Of a DNA stretch of 64,000 nucleotides, positions 27,201 to 35,699 are shown piece by piece. This stretch comes from Pomacea canaliculata (taxonomy: Eukaryota > Mollusca > Gastropoda > Architaenioglossa > Ampullariidae), in contig NC_037597.1 of assembly GCF_003073045.1 (NCBI RefSeq), forward strand, positions 29,069,927-29,133,926. Reading direction: 5' to 3'. Position numbers and translations under genes: made by a program. The notes under the pieces are model-generated. The model had not been told where the DNA came from, searched no databases, and saw nothing but the letters and a program-made list of their open reading frames with translations. Every line of letters starts with the position of its first letter. Positions within the stretch are counted from its first letter, which is position 1.

Positions 27201-28509
27201 TGCAGTGACAGCAAAAAAGTCCTGAGTGTAAACTTTCATGGCTACATCTTCATTATGGCTGGCTGCAACATGGTAGAGAAAACGTCTCCTATACAGGGTC
27301 ACACATACAGAAATATGACATACTACAGACAAAATCACTGCAGTACCATTTTTGTCCATCCTTGCATGAGTTGGTAGTAAATTAACACAGTTCATGTAGA
27401 CAACAAAACAAGTCAAAATCGGGATAGAAGAATGTGAGCAATAATTCAGGCTACAAGGTACCACACCTAATCTTAAAAAGGATAATACTTATTTATTACA
27501 ATCTCTAAGTCTATGCCTTACTTTTACTACTCCTAACCTTAATCCTAAGGTGAGAACTGGTAAATTGACAATTGCTACTGTATACCTTTCTGGCAAAATA
27601 TTTATAAAATTAGATGGCAACTATTTTGTTATGGGTGAAAAAAAATGACAAGAGTTCAAAACCCACTTGAAAGCAAACTGACTGTAGCTGGACTGAGAGC
27701 ACATGTCCTGTTGCTGAAATGATCAGGAAGCATAAAATTTCCTCTGTCAGATGCAGCCTCTAGCAAGACAATTCGCTTGCCAGCAAAACTGTTACTGTAG
27801 GCTGTAACAAATGTATATACCAATATTATTATTGCAGTGTGTAGTAAACATTCTAAACTAATATTACTGTTGCAGTCTGCAGTAAACACAGCATGCCAGT
27901 ATTACTGTTTTTGTCTGTAGTAAACATGAAAAATCTACTGATGCAATATGCAGCAAAATAGCACACCCATTTAGGGTCTTCGCATGATGGAATATACACA
28001 ACATTCACTATCACTGTCAGCTGTACTAGCCATGAAATATGCCATTCCCATCCGCAATAATCAATATGCCTATTTTGTTTATATAATGAGAATTTCCATT
28101 CTGCAACTTAACAGCAACTGTATACCACTGCTCTTTATTATCTAGTTTAACTAACACAATCAAAATGCCATAGTAAAAAATTCTTTCTGCTTGTCAAATA
28201 AGCCTGTTGTACGCGCATCATACCCACTTTCCTCTACCCCATCACCACTTCACAAACAAGCGGGCTGGCCATGCAAATACATGCAGTGATGTGTTGTGGT
28301 TGTGTGGAGAGGCCGAGAGGGGCATACTAACACTTGCCTAAAGCACACGCCATTGCAGCCCCAACCATCCCGCCTCCTGCAATGACTACATCAGCAACAT
28401 CCGAATCAGACGAGGAGAAGGGTATTGTTGACAGCTGTCTAAGACTTGTTCGCATGTGTCGGCTGCCTATTCGCAATGCTGTAACCCGCGTTGCGGTCAT
28501 TGCTGCCAT
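6426..28509 (-). CDS. COQ6: Ubiquinone biosynthesis monooxygenase COQ6, 11 coding exons, 491 aa
   Basis: FAD-dependent ring hydroxylase of coenzyme Q synthesis, acting with the COQ complex on the matrix face of the inner mitochondrial membrane. Exons, 5' to 3': 28509-28338, 27801-27667, 24955-24897, 23991-23725, 22212-22105, 17350-17288, 16573-16466, 12546-12468, 12214-12091, 7955-7840, 6670-6426. All phases join without a break and give 491 residues (human COQ6 is about 468). Seen: an Arg/Ser/Thr-rich presequence (residues 1-32), the dinucleotide motif [12 protein letters not shown] (about 44-55), the DG motif [12 protein letters not shown] (about 211-222) and the UbiH/COQ6 signature [19 protein letters not shown] from residue 372. 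ATG 28509 fits the presequence. The last residues after SLK differ from the usual end; the read-through to TGA 6426 is my choice, and a further small exon is possible. Introns hold several transposons. Confidence 0.96.
7840..7955 (-). CDS. COQ6: COQ6 exon 10 (UbiH/COQ6 signature)
   Basis: Encodes [18 protein letters not shown] and the following [20 protein letters not shown], the second FAD-binding motif of the family. Acceptor TTTTAG, donor ATTG|GTCAGT. The intron before it, 4.1 kb, carries a decayed RNase H LINE. Confidence 0.97.
8340..10715 (+). mobile_element. Decayed LINE with reverse transcriptase and RNase H
   Basis: In COQ6 intron 10, antisense to the gene. RT pieces: [20 protein letters not shown] and [20 protein letters not shown] (8631-8891), then a thumb-like part to about 9340. 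RNase H pieces: YTDES at about 9655, [14 protein letters not shown] at about 9765 (after a stop), and [20 protein letters not shown] at 9930-9995. A C-terminal piece, [12 protein letters not shown], lies at 10665-10700. The RNase H domain suggests the I group of LINEs. Many stops; a roughly 400-bp foreign segment interrupts it at about 10085-10490. Confidence 0.8.
10085..10490. mobile_element. Insertion inside the RNase H LINE, with four CGAAACGTCCG units
   Basis: Interrupts LINE homology. Holds a near-repeat of ATTGATACAATGGCRAGAGA (10226 and 10300) and, at 10396-10460, four spaced copies of CGAAACGTCCG with variable linkers. Boundaries approximate; class unknown. Confidence 0.5.
11205..11475 (+). 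mobile_element. SINE copy preceded by a second SINE tail
   Basis: GTAGTGTAGTGGTTAAAACA starts a tRNA-like head at about 11275. Body CCTGTTCGCAGGGCTGG and TCTGGTTTCCTCCTCCCCTC match other SINE copies here, ending in AAGCACTTTCC and (AAGC)n. A related tail, GGTGGAAGCACTTTCTCTC, sits just upstream (11222-11241), suggesting two copies in tandem. Confidence 0.7.
12091..12214 (-). CDS. COQ6: COQ6 exon 9
   Basis: Encodes [19 protein letters not shown], then [21 protein letters not shown] and two bases of the Gly codon completed in exon 10. The RQLPP and FPLxLxHxxxYVRPRxALIGDAAHR blocks are diagnostic. Acceptor ATGTGCAG, donor TTGG|GTAAGC. Confidence 0.95.
12468..12546 (-). CDS. COQ6: COQ6 exon 8
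   Basis: 26 codons plus one base: [19 protein letters not shown] followed by LLQSLIP. Weakly conserved on its own, but its acceptor (TTTTGTACAG), donor (CCAG|GTAGAA), phases and length exactly fill the gap between exons 7 and 9. Confidence 0.9.
13215..13335. repeat. Possible short interspersed repeat
   Basis: TATTTATATAGTGCCTTTCT followed by CAGTGCTTTACA, then CTTTTATAGCGCACTTCC: a motif style often dispersed in invertebrate genomes, also seen weakly at 50500-50540. Low support. Confidence 0.3.
13870..14570 (+). mobile_element. LINE-B fragment, plus strand
   Basis: Same family as 43830-45050. RT pieces [59 protein letters not shown] and a FADDI box (about 14297), then a 3' part with CCTGTACAGGACCTGCTGAC (14455-14474) seen also at 43.87 and 58.0 kb. 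Internally deleted, with stops. Confidence 0.8.
14571..15059. other. COQ6 intron 8-10 side stretch, nothing recognised
   Basis: Intronic DNA of COQ6 (between exons 7 and 8) with no feature visible. Confidence 0.4.
15060..15400 (-). repeat. Repeat U1, copy 2, with internal poly(A)
   Basis: Reverse complement matches U1 copies 1 and 4 (AGTTCCCAAGGAGAATTTTC). A 32-base A run interrupts it at 15222-15253. Confidence 0.7.
16466..16573 (-). CDS. COQ6: COQ6 exon 7
   Basis: 36 codons, phase 0. Encodes [18 protein letters not shown] through FVDAVNDAL, matching the SSLVWST...FVDAVN block of COQ6. Acceptor TTGTACAG, donor CTG|GTATGT. Confidence 0.95.
17288..17350 (-). CDS. COQ6: COQ6 exon 6
   Basis: 21 codons, phase 0: [20 protein letters not shown] plus P, almost identical to the vertebrate segment. 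Acceptor ATTATCAG, donor CCA|GTAAGT. Intron 5 before it holds a three-level nest of transposons. Confidence 0.96.
18175..18285 (-). mobile_element. LINE-B, outer half split by LINE-A
   Basis: Matches 44590-44690 (CGCATCACATGCCAT; AAGTCAA-GAAGTTGTG), the conserved HNFxDxKK and WHVMR parts of an RT. Its continuation is at 21440-21925, on the far side of LINE-A. Confidence 0.75.
18286..21440 (-). mobile_element. LINE-A: endonuclease/reverse-transcriptase retrotransposon, decayed
   Basis: Read on the minus strand: 5' leader, EEP endonuclease pieces ([82 protein letters not shown]), connector ([20 protein letters not shown]), RT pieces ([32 protein letters not shown]) and C-terminal pieces ([53 protein letters not shown]). 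Several frameshifts; the fingers/palm part is lost where another insert sits (19076-19610). Lies in COQ6 intron 5, same strand as the gene. Confidence 0.9.
19076..19610 (+). mobile_element. Insert in LINE-A carrying a THAP-domain start
   Basis: From ATG 19210 reads [17 protein letters not shown], a stop, then [15 protein letters not shown]. The C-x4-C start and FHxFP box are those of a THAP zinc finger, the DNA-binding domain of P-element-type transposases and THAP proteins. Stops follow. The insert replaces the RT palm of LINE-A. No inverted repeats were found, so boundaries are approximate. Confidence 0.7.
21440..21925 (-). mobile_element. LINE-B, outer half (other side of LINE-A)
   Basis: Matches 44690-45000: the GACAGTTGAAGATCTG stretch and, on the minus strand, [24 protein letters not shown] and [10 protein letters not shown] text of an RT palm/connector. 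Confidence 0.75.
22105..22212 (-). CDS. COQ6: COQ6 exon 5 (DG motif)
   Basis: 36 codons, phase 0. Encodes [11 protein letters not shown] and the [17 protein letters not shown] segment, diagnostic for the FAD/NADPH-contacting DG motif of this hydroxylase family. Acceptor CCCTCCAG, donor GAG|GTAGCA. Confidence 0.96.
23725..23991 (-). CDS. COQ6: COQ6 exon 4
   Basis: 89 codons, phase 0 at both ends. Contains the COQ6-typical IVENDVI segment and ends at KTPLL just before the DG motif. Acceptor TTTCTTAG, donor CTT|GTAAGC. A 206-bp inverted-repeat element lies about 135 bp upstream in intron 3. Confidence 0.95.
24126..24331. mobile_element. 206-bp TIR element (MITE) in COQ6 intron 3
   Basis: Ends TAAGGTGACCAGATGTTTTG and ACGTCTGGTCACCTTA are inverted repeats, flanked by GTTTCAT on both sides (24119-24125, 24332-24338). 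Several internal GCGGGACA motifs. No coding capacity. Confidence 0.85.
24897..24955 (-). CDS. COQ6: COQ6 exon 3, followed by a GC donor
   Basis: 59-base exon encoding [10 protein letters not shown]...RRMQ, matching the family's FGAWxxI segment. Acceptor CTGCAG. The donor reads ATGCAG|GCAAGT, a second GC donor in this gene; the next exon starts in phase 0 with VWESCS, as expected for COQ6 (MQVW). Confidence 0.93.
25078..25235 (+). repeat. Dispersed repeat U2, copy 1
   Basis: About 160 bp shared with 38703-38870 (GGACTGCTGGCAGACGAT, CTTCCGGTTTATTCACATTC). No class recognised. Confidence 0.75.
25236..27660. other. COQ6 intron 2, no recognised feature
   Basis: Low-complexity AT-rich intron with a 21-base A run at about 26780. 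Nothing coding recognised. Confidence 0.4.
27667..27801 (-). CDS. COQ6: COQ6 exon 2
   Basis: 44 full codons, with 2 leading and 1 trailing base. Encodes the end of the first beta-alpha-beta unit (KRIVLLEA) and the conserved [14 protein letters not shown] stretch. Acceptor TTACAG, donor A|GTGGGT. Confidence 0.93.
28338..28509 (-). CDS. COQ6: COQ6 exon 1 (presequence and FAD GxGxxG motif)
   Basis: Encodes residues 1-57 plus one base. Begins at ATG and carries the mitochondrial targeting segment and the Rossmann motif GGGMVG. The donor is GC (AG|GCAAGT), not GT: only this junction keeps phase with exon 2, and it gives the same residue spacing as human COQ6 (ACAL-[16 residues]-LLEA). The nearest GT, three bases on, would break the frame. 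Confidence 0.93.
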
Positions 28510-28959
28510 GTTCGATAACCCTGCTGAGTTCGGACAGTTACTTCCCTTTGTGCAGGACGCGCGATGTAGCGCTCGCTCACTCCAGCACGTCTGTCGTTCT
28601 CATTGTCATCCAAATCTTACAGTAAAAGCACAGTGTATGTCACAAATGTTTATAAAATATTTTGTAAAGACATAGATGTGGTGAGCTCTGGTCTAAAATC
28701 TAATAATAATAGATAATAACAGGGCCGCCGAGAGCCAGCACGGGCCCAGGGTCAGTCAACTCTCCGGCTCCCTTGTAATTGTAATGGTAAATTATTTGCA
28801 CAGTATAAAATAATATGTTTACGATTCGATTGTCAACATCTACATTTCATTCAGTAACGTAATATAGACTACAAACATAGGACAAGTGCACGAGGATTTA
28901 CATCACTACTTGAACATAGAGTTGTGTAGCGGGAGCGCTAGTTTCGGTCAGCGGTACTG

Positions 28960-29310
28960 CTGACAGCGCCTAGTCCCTCCGCCCCACACCCCTTCCACCC
29001 CACGCGTGGCCGCGCGAGCGGCGCGCAGCGCGGGACAGGGCAGCAACTGCGGGTGACGTAGTACCCAAGCTGCCCTGTACAAAATGCGGGCGTACAGCAG
29101 CGTCCGCGCCTTTTCTCTTAGAACGAGAACTGGTAGCTAGAGCCCTTTGAGTCTGAGTTAGCGAGAAGTACCAAGGCGCTGAAATGCATCTGGTCCGCTG
29201 GTAAAAGCGGCTCGTGTCACTCAGTCTCTGCGAGCTGAGCAAGCGAGAAGTACCAAGGCGCTGAAACGCATCTGGTCCGCTGGTAAAAGCGGCTCGTGGC
29301 ACTCAGTCTC
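28960..29310. repeat. CpG-rich block with 80-odd-bp duplication
   Basis: Upstream of COQ6. GCGAGAAGTACCAAGGCGCT through GGCACTCAGTCTC occurs twice (about 29160-29230 and 29243-29310). The GC-rich part at 28970-29100 may belong to a repeat or to the COQ6 promoter region; I cannot separate these. Confidence 0.5.
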
Positions 29311-29454
29311 TTTCCCCACCCCTCGGAGTTAGGTGTTAGGTTTCGGCTAGGTGAATAGGTAGGTAGGCTAGTTTAAGTTTGGGTAGTTGGTTAGTTTGGT
29401 AGTTGTGTTGTTGGCAGATATATATATATTTTGTAAATAAATTTATGTCTTAAA

Positions 29455-29660
29455 CTTTAGTACTTGTGTGAGTGATAGTGTCAGCGAGTGCTAGTGTGTG
29501 TACTGTCCCTGTGTATGTAGGCGTGACACAGCAGCAGAAGAGAACACACGAGAAGGTCCGGCGAAACTGACACACCAACCGAAAGGACACTTTACGTGCA
29601 GTTAGTAAAGCAGGGTCTTCAGACCTAATGTACTCACTAGCAAGTACATTAGTGTTGTTT
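29455..29660. repeat. Repeat U1-related fragment
   Basis: CACAGCAGCAGAAGAGAACACACGAGAAGG and AGCAGGGTCTTC parallel 30858-30945 in U1 copy 4. Divergent. Confidence 0.5.
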
Positions 29661-29825
29661 ACACGAGTGGTTAGTAAATGCATGAGAAGAAAGGAAGTAA
29701 AGGGATCAAACTTTTAGTATCCTGCTTTATAGGAAAAATTCCCAGAGTGAGGAATGTTACATCAACAACGATGTCAAGACCTCGACAGATCAGAGAACCG
29801 ACTAGAGCCTAAAGACGGTATAATG

Positions 29826-30145
29826 TTCATTTCCAACAGCCTATTGCAGGTGTATTAGCTAGCTGTAGATATAGTACAATGTAACAGCCTCTTGCAGGTG
29901 TGATAAAGGTTGCTATTAGCTATATATACAGTACAATGTAACAGCCTATTGCAGGTGTGATAAAGGGGGCTATTCGCTATATATACAGTACAATGTAACA
30001 GCCTATTGCAGGTGTGATAAAGGGGGCTATTAGCTATATATATATACAGTACAAAGTAACAGCCTATTGCAGGTGTGATAAAGGGGGCTATTAGCTATAT
30101 ATATATACAGTACAGTGTAACAGCCTATTGCAGGTGTATTAGCTA
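29826..30145 (+). repeat. 60-bp minisatellite
   Basis: About five units of AACAGCCTATTGCAGGTGTG plus a TATATACAGTACAATGT part; TA tract length varies between units. Confidence 0.85.
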
Positions 30146-30544
30146 GGAAATTTTATATTATGCAGACTTGAAACTCAACATCTGCATGTGTAATGCTTGG
30201 GTGTTCCTTCCTCAGACCTTTCTTTAAAAAGTGGAAAAAAAAAGAAAGAAAGAAAAAAAAAATCCACTGACCAAGGCATCTTCACAGCCGCGCGGGCCCT
30301 GGTACAGAGGACCCCACTGTCTCTCCCACTATTCTAACCCTTCTTGCCAGGCCTGTAATAAGGTGAACTTATCATCATGACCAAGACGGATCGCAATCTT
30401 ATCCCCCTTGACTGTTTTAAGACGCGTGGGTTGTCCTGCTTGGCTGTAGGATATTAGGAATGCATGATTGTGAGCATGACTTATGCTGTGAAGATTTTCT
30501 GTGTGAAAGAGACTGGCAATGCGAGTGATTCCTTGCCTAGACAA

Positions 30545-31210
30545 GGTGTAGTCGGACTGAAGACGTCCCTCGCTAAGGCTCAGACCGCAGCCCCTGGCGC
30601 CAAGCCAGTCCGTTCCTCTTTAGTGTTCCTCTTTAGTATTCCTCTTTGGTATTCCTCTTTAGTGTTCCTCTTTAGTGTTCCAGGAAAGAGGACGGAAGTT
30701 CCCAAGGAGAATTTTCCACTAAAATTGTAGCTCTCGTTCGTCGGGTGCGTTGACCTGGGAATCCACAATTATGCTAGCGTGTCGTACGGACGTGCACGTG
30801 TGACAGATGAACGTGTATCGCTAGAGCGAGAGAGATTTGTGTTGTCCGTGTAGTTGTAACACAGCAGCAGAGGGAACACACATGGAGATTCGTGGAATTG
30901 AACGACGCACCGATGAGAACACACTTTTGTTAGGGAAAAAGCAGGTCTTCCGTTCAGACTGACACGCTCACACAGGTGAATAATTTCAAAGACAGATTTA
31001 TTTACATTATTTACACATACATCTACTACATGTATATCTATTCTAACCCTCTATCTAGTCTACTAAAACCTAGCACCTAACTCCTTGGATTAGGGAAAGA
31101 GGGGGTTGAGTGACGTCAGCCGCTTTTCAGCGGGACCAAAGCACCTACTTCTCTCGTACTCAGGGTGGACAGAACTTTAGTTTACTTAAGGGCTTTTCTC
31201 ACGCTGCAAT
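30545..31210 (+). repeat. Repeat U1, copy 4, without the Tigger insertion
   Basis: Colinear with 532-1810 but reads ...CATACATCTACTACATGTATAT where copy 1 holds the 541-bp element. A CCTCTTTAGTGTT motif is repeated about five times at 30617-30680. Ends just upstream of the CARD gene 3' end. Confidence 0.75.
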
Positions 31211-31513
31211 GTTTTCAATGTTTGCGCGTGCAAGATTTCCAGGGGGACCAAAGCACCTGAGATGCACGTCTACCGTGCAGCTTCTGTCCTTTGAAATGGT
31301 CGCGCCCAGGTAGTAGAAGAACTGCACCTCCTCCTTTTATCCCATATTTCCTATGATAATTTAATGCACAATTTATGGAGCTTAAATTACACTCATTCCC
31401 CAGTGAAACATATTCAGCGTAAAACTGAATGATTTTTTTACATACCGCGAGTGAGCGAGTACGCTTAAAGTTAGAACAAACTCCCATCACATAAACTACA
31501 TACAATCACGATC

Positions 31514-31519
31514 TTTATT
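31514..31519 (-). terminator. Polyadenylation signal of the tandem-CARD gene
   Basis: AATAAA on the minus strand about 100 bp after the stop codon, giving a short 3' UTR. Confidence 0.55.
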
Positions 31520-31620
31520 AGATTGTCTTCAGGTAGTATGACAAAATGGACTTGACCTCGACTAGATGAGGTTACAACCGGCACGTGATGCAGAGGTCAC
31601 CTTGGTACATGACCAAGAAG

Positions 31621-32001
31621 TTACTGTAGAATGTTCTGGTTGCTGCTGATGTCTTGGCTGGCGTCTCTGGACTGAGGCTTATCTTGTCTGAGTGTGGAGA
31701 CTTTCTCTCTCTCATCAACACATGGCAATGTCTCACCCTTGTCGTCCAGCTGTATGTTGTTGTCGATACAAGCTGAAGTCAGACCAGCTGTAGAGGGCAT
31801 CAGCCTGTCTGAAGTACCGACTGATGGACTGTCATCAACAAAGATGGCGTCAGGTTTGTGATGTGAGGTGGCATCAATAGGTGCTGTGTAGCCCCTGGCA
31901 ACATATGAAGGATCCAAGAAGTCTTCACAACCATCCATTACTCCCATCATACCTGCTGATGTTGCTGAAGAACTGGCATTAGTCTGCTGGGTAGCTGACA
32001 C
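31621..32001 (-). CDS. Tandem-CARD gene exon 3 (C-terminal tail)
   Basis: 126 codons and stop, phase 0 after acceptor TGTTTAG. Low-complexity, polar and acidic; includes GYTAPIDATSHHKPDAIFVD. No motif recognised. Stop at 31621. Confidence 0.8.
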   Translation of the reverse strand: MSATQQTNASSSATSAGMMGVMDGCEDFLDPSYVARGYTAPIDATSHHKPDAIFVDDSPSVGTSDRLMPSTAGLTSACIDNNIQLDDKGETLPCVDEREKVSTLRQDKPQSRDASQDISSNQNILQ

Positions 32002-34001
32002 CTAAACACCAACGACAACAGCAAAGTGAATAGCCATTTGGTTCTACAATATTTAAGTATCAAAATATTTCTTCATATTTTAATGAGTTTACACATCTTG
32101 AATGGAGCACGAGTCCGACACGACTTATGTTTTAATGAGTTCACATGTCTTGAATGGCACATGGGTATGACAAGAATGACTGACATGTTGAGTATCATGT
32201 AGACTCGTTTTGTGCCACACGAGACTAGCGCAAGTGTTCTGAAACTTCTTTTCACGGAAATAGAATGTTAATGGGTCACAACTTTAACCTTTGGACATGG
32301 GGTTTAGTGTCATGTTGGCCTACGTTGAAACTTTTGATACTTTTACATGTAATGTTGGTCTATCATGACTGTTATTACACTTCATAGTGTCATGTGGTTT
32401 TGAATGTTTTGACGCTTTTTTTTTAGGTCGGGGGCAGTAAACATTTGCCTCTTTATTCTTTATATGCTGGTATTAGTATGTGCAGGCTGTCCTTAAACTG
32501 TTCCTCATATATTAATACCTTCGCACAAACCAAAGAACAGTATCTGATGACCGTTAAAGACTTACCAGCTAGTACCGGTCGTCTTGAAAAGGAAACAGAG
32601 CTAAAAGAATTGCTGTTTGAGTAAGTGTAATCTATTTTAATGCTTGGTATTTAAATAGTTTTTATTTGACACTGTAAAAGAATAATCAAACCCTAAAATA
32701 AAAATTTTCTTCTTATTATACTCATGGCAAAATTGTTGTCCTTTACCACAGACCAGCCATTAGTCTCTGCTTTACCTCTCACCCCCCCTCTACAACTAGG
32801 CAGGTGAGTAAAGCTAAGCACCCGTGTCCCTCTCACCCCCTCTAGAGCTAGGCAGGTGAGTAAAGCAAAGTACCTGTGTCCCCTGGATAGTGTCAAAGAC
32901 AGTGCCATAGCCATGCTGTAAGAGGGCAGCCCCAAATGCCTTATAAGCAGTCTGTCCTCTTTGGAGAACAGCTGCCATGACCACGGTCCAGGCGTTGTCT
33001 GGCTGACCTTGCGACTGCCGCAGCAGGTGACCTTCCCACTTGGACAGCACCCCGGCCTGCAGCAAGTCTGGCAACAACACGACTGGGTTGACAGCTTGAC
33101 GGATTTGCATCATGTTGGTCTTGAGGCGGCGGGCGTATTCATGTGGGTCATGCTCTTCATCCTCTTTCTGCTTGTGGGGCTCTGTCAGGGGCGGTACCTG
33201 CAGCAGCGCCAGTATAATCATCTGTAACTTTGGTAAAGCTGGGTGTATGTTGTTACTTGCATACAGGGTTATATGGATGGCATGGATAAATCGTGCACCT
33301 ATTTCTGCTGGAGATGTTGGGAGTGGAGGAATGTTGAGAGGGAGAGCTTGCCGGCCAGAGCGGGTACCCCATTAAGCCACAACTATTACCGTACAATTTA
33401 TATGTATACTATCTGTACAGCTTAAAACATGGACCCTCGTATATTTGTGTCAATATTTAGAATATTTTATCCACCATTAGGCTCGTTATGGTTTCCTATT
33501 TGTTTCTGTAAGTGGCGTAATACTAATCGTGATTCGGGAACTTTCAGCGACACCCTCTTTGCATGGAAACATTGTAGGTCACATGACTTGAGCACTGACT
33601 GGACAGCAAGTTCGCAGTAGGTCAGTAGGTCAGAAGACTTGAGCACTCAGTGGACAACATAAAAACATTGTAGGTCAGGTCAGAAGAGGACTCACCTGCC
33701 AGTAAGTTTGTAGTAAAAGCTTCTCCTCTTCCAGAAGGAGGTCCACCAGGTGCTGAGCATTGACTGTCTGCAGAGCTCGTAGGAAGGTGGGGAACGCCAG
33801 GGGTCCGCGAGAGGGCAGCACGTACAGAAGGTAGCGGGTCACAGCGCGGGATCCCTGCAGCTCCAGATTGAACAGCTGCCGCAGGTCAGCTGAGGTCAGC
33901 AGCTGTTCCTGGCTCAGGACTCTAAGTAATGTCCTGGCAGGCACTTCGTCCAAAAGAAAGTCTTCATTTGCCTTAAGTAAGGTTTTGTGTATCGGCAGCA
34001 T
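31621..34001 (-). CDS. Tandem-CARD protein, 3 exons, 344 aa
   Basis: Exons 34001-33696, 33221-32874 and 32001-31621, all phase 0. The ATG at 34001 has an in-frame TGA 24 bases upstream, which supports it as the start. Residues 1-95 read as a CARD-like six-helix death fold (MLPIHKTLLKANEDFLLDEV, LLTSADLRQLF, YVLPSRGPLAFPTFLRAL, HLVDLLLEEE). Residues 130-215 form a second, more divergent CARD (YARRLKTNMMQIRQAVNPVV, LLQAGVLSKWEGHLL, VMAAVLQRGQTAYKAFGAAL). Residues 219-344 are Ser/Thr/Asp-rich and probably disordered. CARDs pair with other CARDs in apoptosis and innate immune signalling; no enzymatic or nucleotide-binding domain is present, so an adaptor or inhibitor role is inference. No ortholog recognised. 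Confidence 0.85.
32762..32880 (-). repeat. Duplicated splice donor of CARD exon 2
   Basis: About 52 bp, from GGGACACAG|GTACTT through GGGGGTGAGAG, occurs twice, so the last nine exon bases and the donor have a second, slightly altered copy (GGGACACGG|GTGCTT) inside the intron. Confidence 0.75.
32874..33221 (-). CDS. Tandem-CARD gene exon 2 (CARD 2)
   Basis: 116 codons, phase 0 from acceptor TTACAG at 33222. A second in-phase acceptor, GCTGCAG, lies 24 bases further in (exon would start 33197), dropping eight residues but leaving the CARD whole; which is used cannot be told. Donor GGGACACAG|GTACTT, which is also copied once into the intron. Confidence 0.83.
33696..34001 (-). CDS. Tandem-CARD gene exon 1 (CARD 1)
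   Basis: 102 codons holding the first CARD entirely, a common arrangement for this fold. Donor TGGCAG|GTGAGT is near consensus. Confidence 0.88.
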
Positions 34002-34621
34002 TCCTCTCCGTTCATAAGCGTATCACCTAGTACTTACAGGGTTGGACCTTCAGCGTAGTTCTGAGTATCAGGTGCAGAGAGTTCTATATTATAATCCAGT
34101 TCTCTGTCTTGACTAATACCTTAATTCTCTCGCCTAAGACATGTCTAGTGGATGTGTTTGCATTACCACCAGTGTTATGGTTTCACTAAAGTTTGGGTCT
34201 GGAAATGTCGCCAGCAGCGTTCTGAGTGGTTACACTTTAATGAGTCCACCATAATGTCTCGTAGTTAGCCTACATAATAGCCCTCATCATGGCCCTGGAA
34301 TTATAGTTACACCTTCAGGGTGTCCTTCATGTTAGATAAATGCGTCATAGTTACACCTTCAGTTCCGTGCGGTACAGGTAGGTACAGGTACAGGTCTGTG
34401 CCTTCATTTCCAACATTCGTCTCGTCTGGCAAACTGGACAACTCCCTTCTCCTCAACTTTGTGACCTGAATGTTAAAAACTGTAAAAAGACAAAAACTGT
34501 TATACAAAAACCAATCTTTCTTGTCTGTACAAGGCATAGTCCAGGACAGAAATTCTTGTTTGGCTTACAAATCATTATATACAGATAAACATAACATAAA
34601 CAGTACACATAGCATAAACAA

Positions 34622-35205
34622 AATGTCCAAAATGTCGAACACCGGGGATGCGGAGGTGGAGATTCGAGTCCGACTGGCGAAAGGCAGCCAGGCCTTCGTC
34701 TCACTCGGGAGCACATGGAAGGCAACAAACATCAGCCGGAAGATCAAGCTGAGAATCTTCAAGTCAAATGTGATCAGCACCCTCCTTTACGGATCACAAT
34801 CATGGAAGATGACCAAAACCATCAGTAACAAGCTTCCAAAACAGATGCCTCAGGCGCATACTTAACATCTTTTGGCCAAACACCATCACCAACGAAGAAC
34901 TCCACCGAAGAACTGAAACCAAGTCCATCACCACGCAGGTTCAACGAAGGCGTTGGCGATGGATTGGACATGTGCTCCGCCAGCAGACAGCAGACCTCTC
35001 CACAGTCGCCCTACGATGGACTCCAGACGGCCGAAGAAAACGAGGCCGCCCACAGGAAACTTGGAGAAGAACAGTGGAAAGGGAGATGAAGGGAAAGGGC
35101 TGGACATGGGGTCACCTGGAGCGGGTTTCAGTCGATTGACATCGGTGGCGGACTCTGGTCGAGGCCTTGTGTGCAACTTGATGCAGGAAGAGGAATAGAT
35201 AGAGA
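34622..35205 (+). mobile_element. LINE 3' fragment (RT C-terminus), plus strand
   Basis: AEVEIRVRLAKGSQAFVSLG, KATNISRKIKLRIFKSNVIS, TLLYGSQSWKMTKTISNKL, then after a frameshift WRWIGHVLRQQTADLSTVAL-like text. Related in layout to LINE-A. Lies in the presumed 5' intron of the CARD gene. Confidence 0.85.
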
Positions 35206-35339
35206 GATAGATAACGTAAACATGACGTATAAATACAAACACCCAGATTATGACATTTGACACACACGCACACCTACGCCCTCTCACACATACACAGGAA
35301 CTTCCCTCAGAAAAATGCCAGGTAATACAAGATGACATA

Positions 35340-35640
35340 GGGCCATGAGTCTTTGTGCCTTTTATTCACGATGGTAATGGCTTCTGGCACCAAGGACCTC
35401 TGGTGGGCAGCTTCCCGCGCACGTGGCACTTTGTAGCGCCTGCCAGAAGGCATGAAGGTACAAGTCAGATGTACCAATAATTTTATTGGCCGGGTGGATG
35501 ACTGGCCAGCCTTGCCTTATCTTTGACATGGGGGTGACCATACCAGGCGGTCTCAACAAGAAACCTGTCAACGGTCTCCAGCAACCCAGCGCTGACGTTG
35601 AAGCCGCGGACTTTCCTCAAAAGGTGAAGTCGTGTACTTC
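35340..35640 (-). mobile_element. LINE 3' fragment of a different family
   Basis: Minus-strand frames give SFNVS-like text, VKDKARLASHP, then MPSGRRYKVPRAREAAHQRS and LVPEAITIVNK: the usual end of many jockey/CR1-type RT ORFs. Two frame changes. Confidence 0.75.
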
Positions 35641-35699
35641 GTGTACTTCGTGTACATGATCGTTAAAGGCGAGCCTCCCACCTATGACTGTACCGTTAA

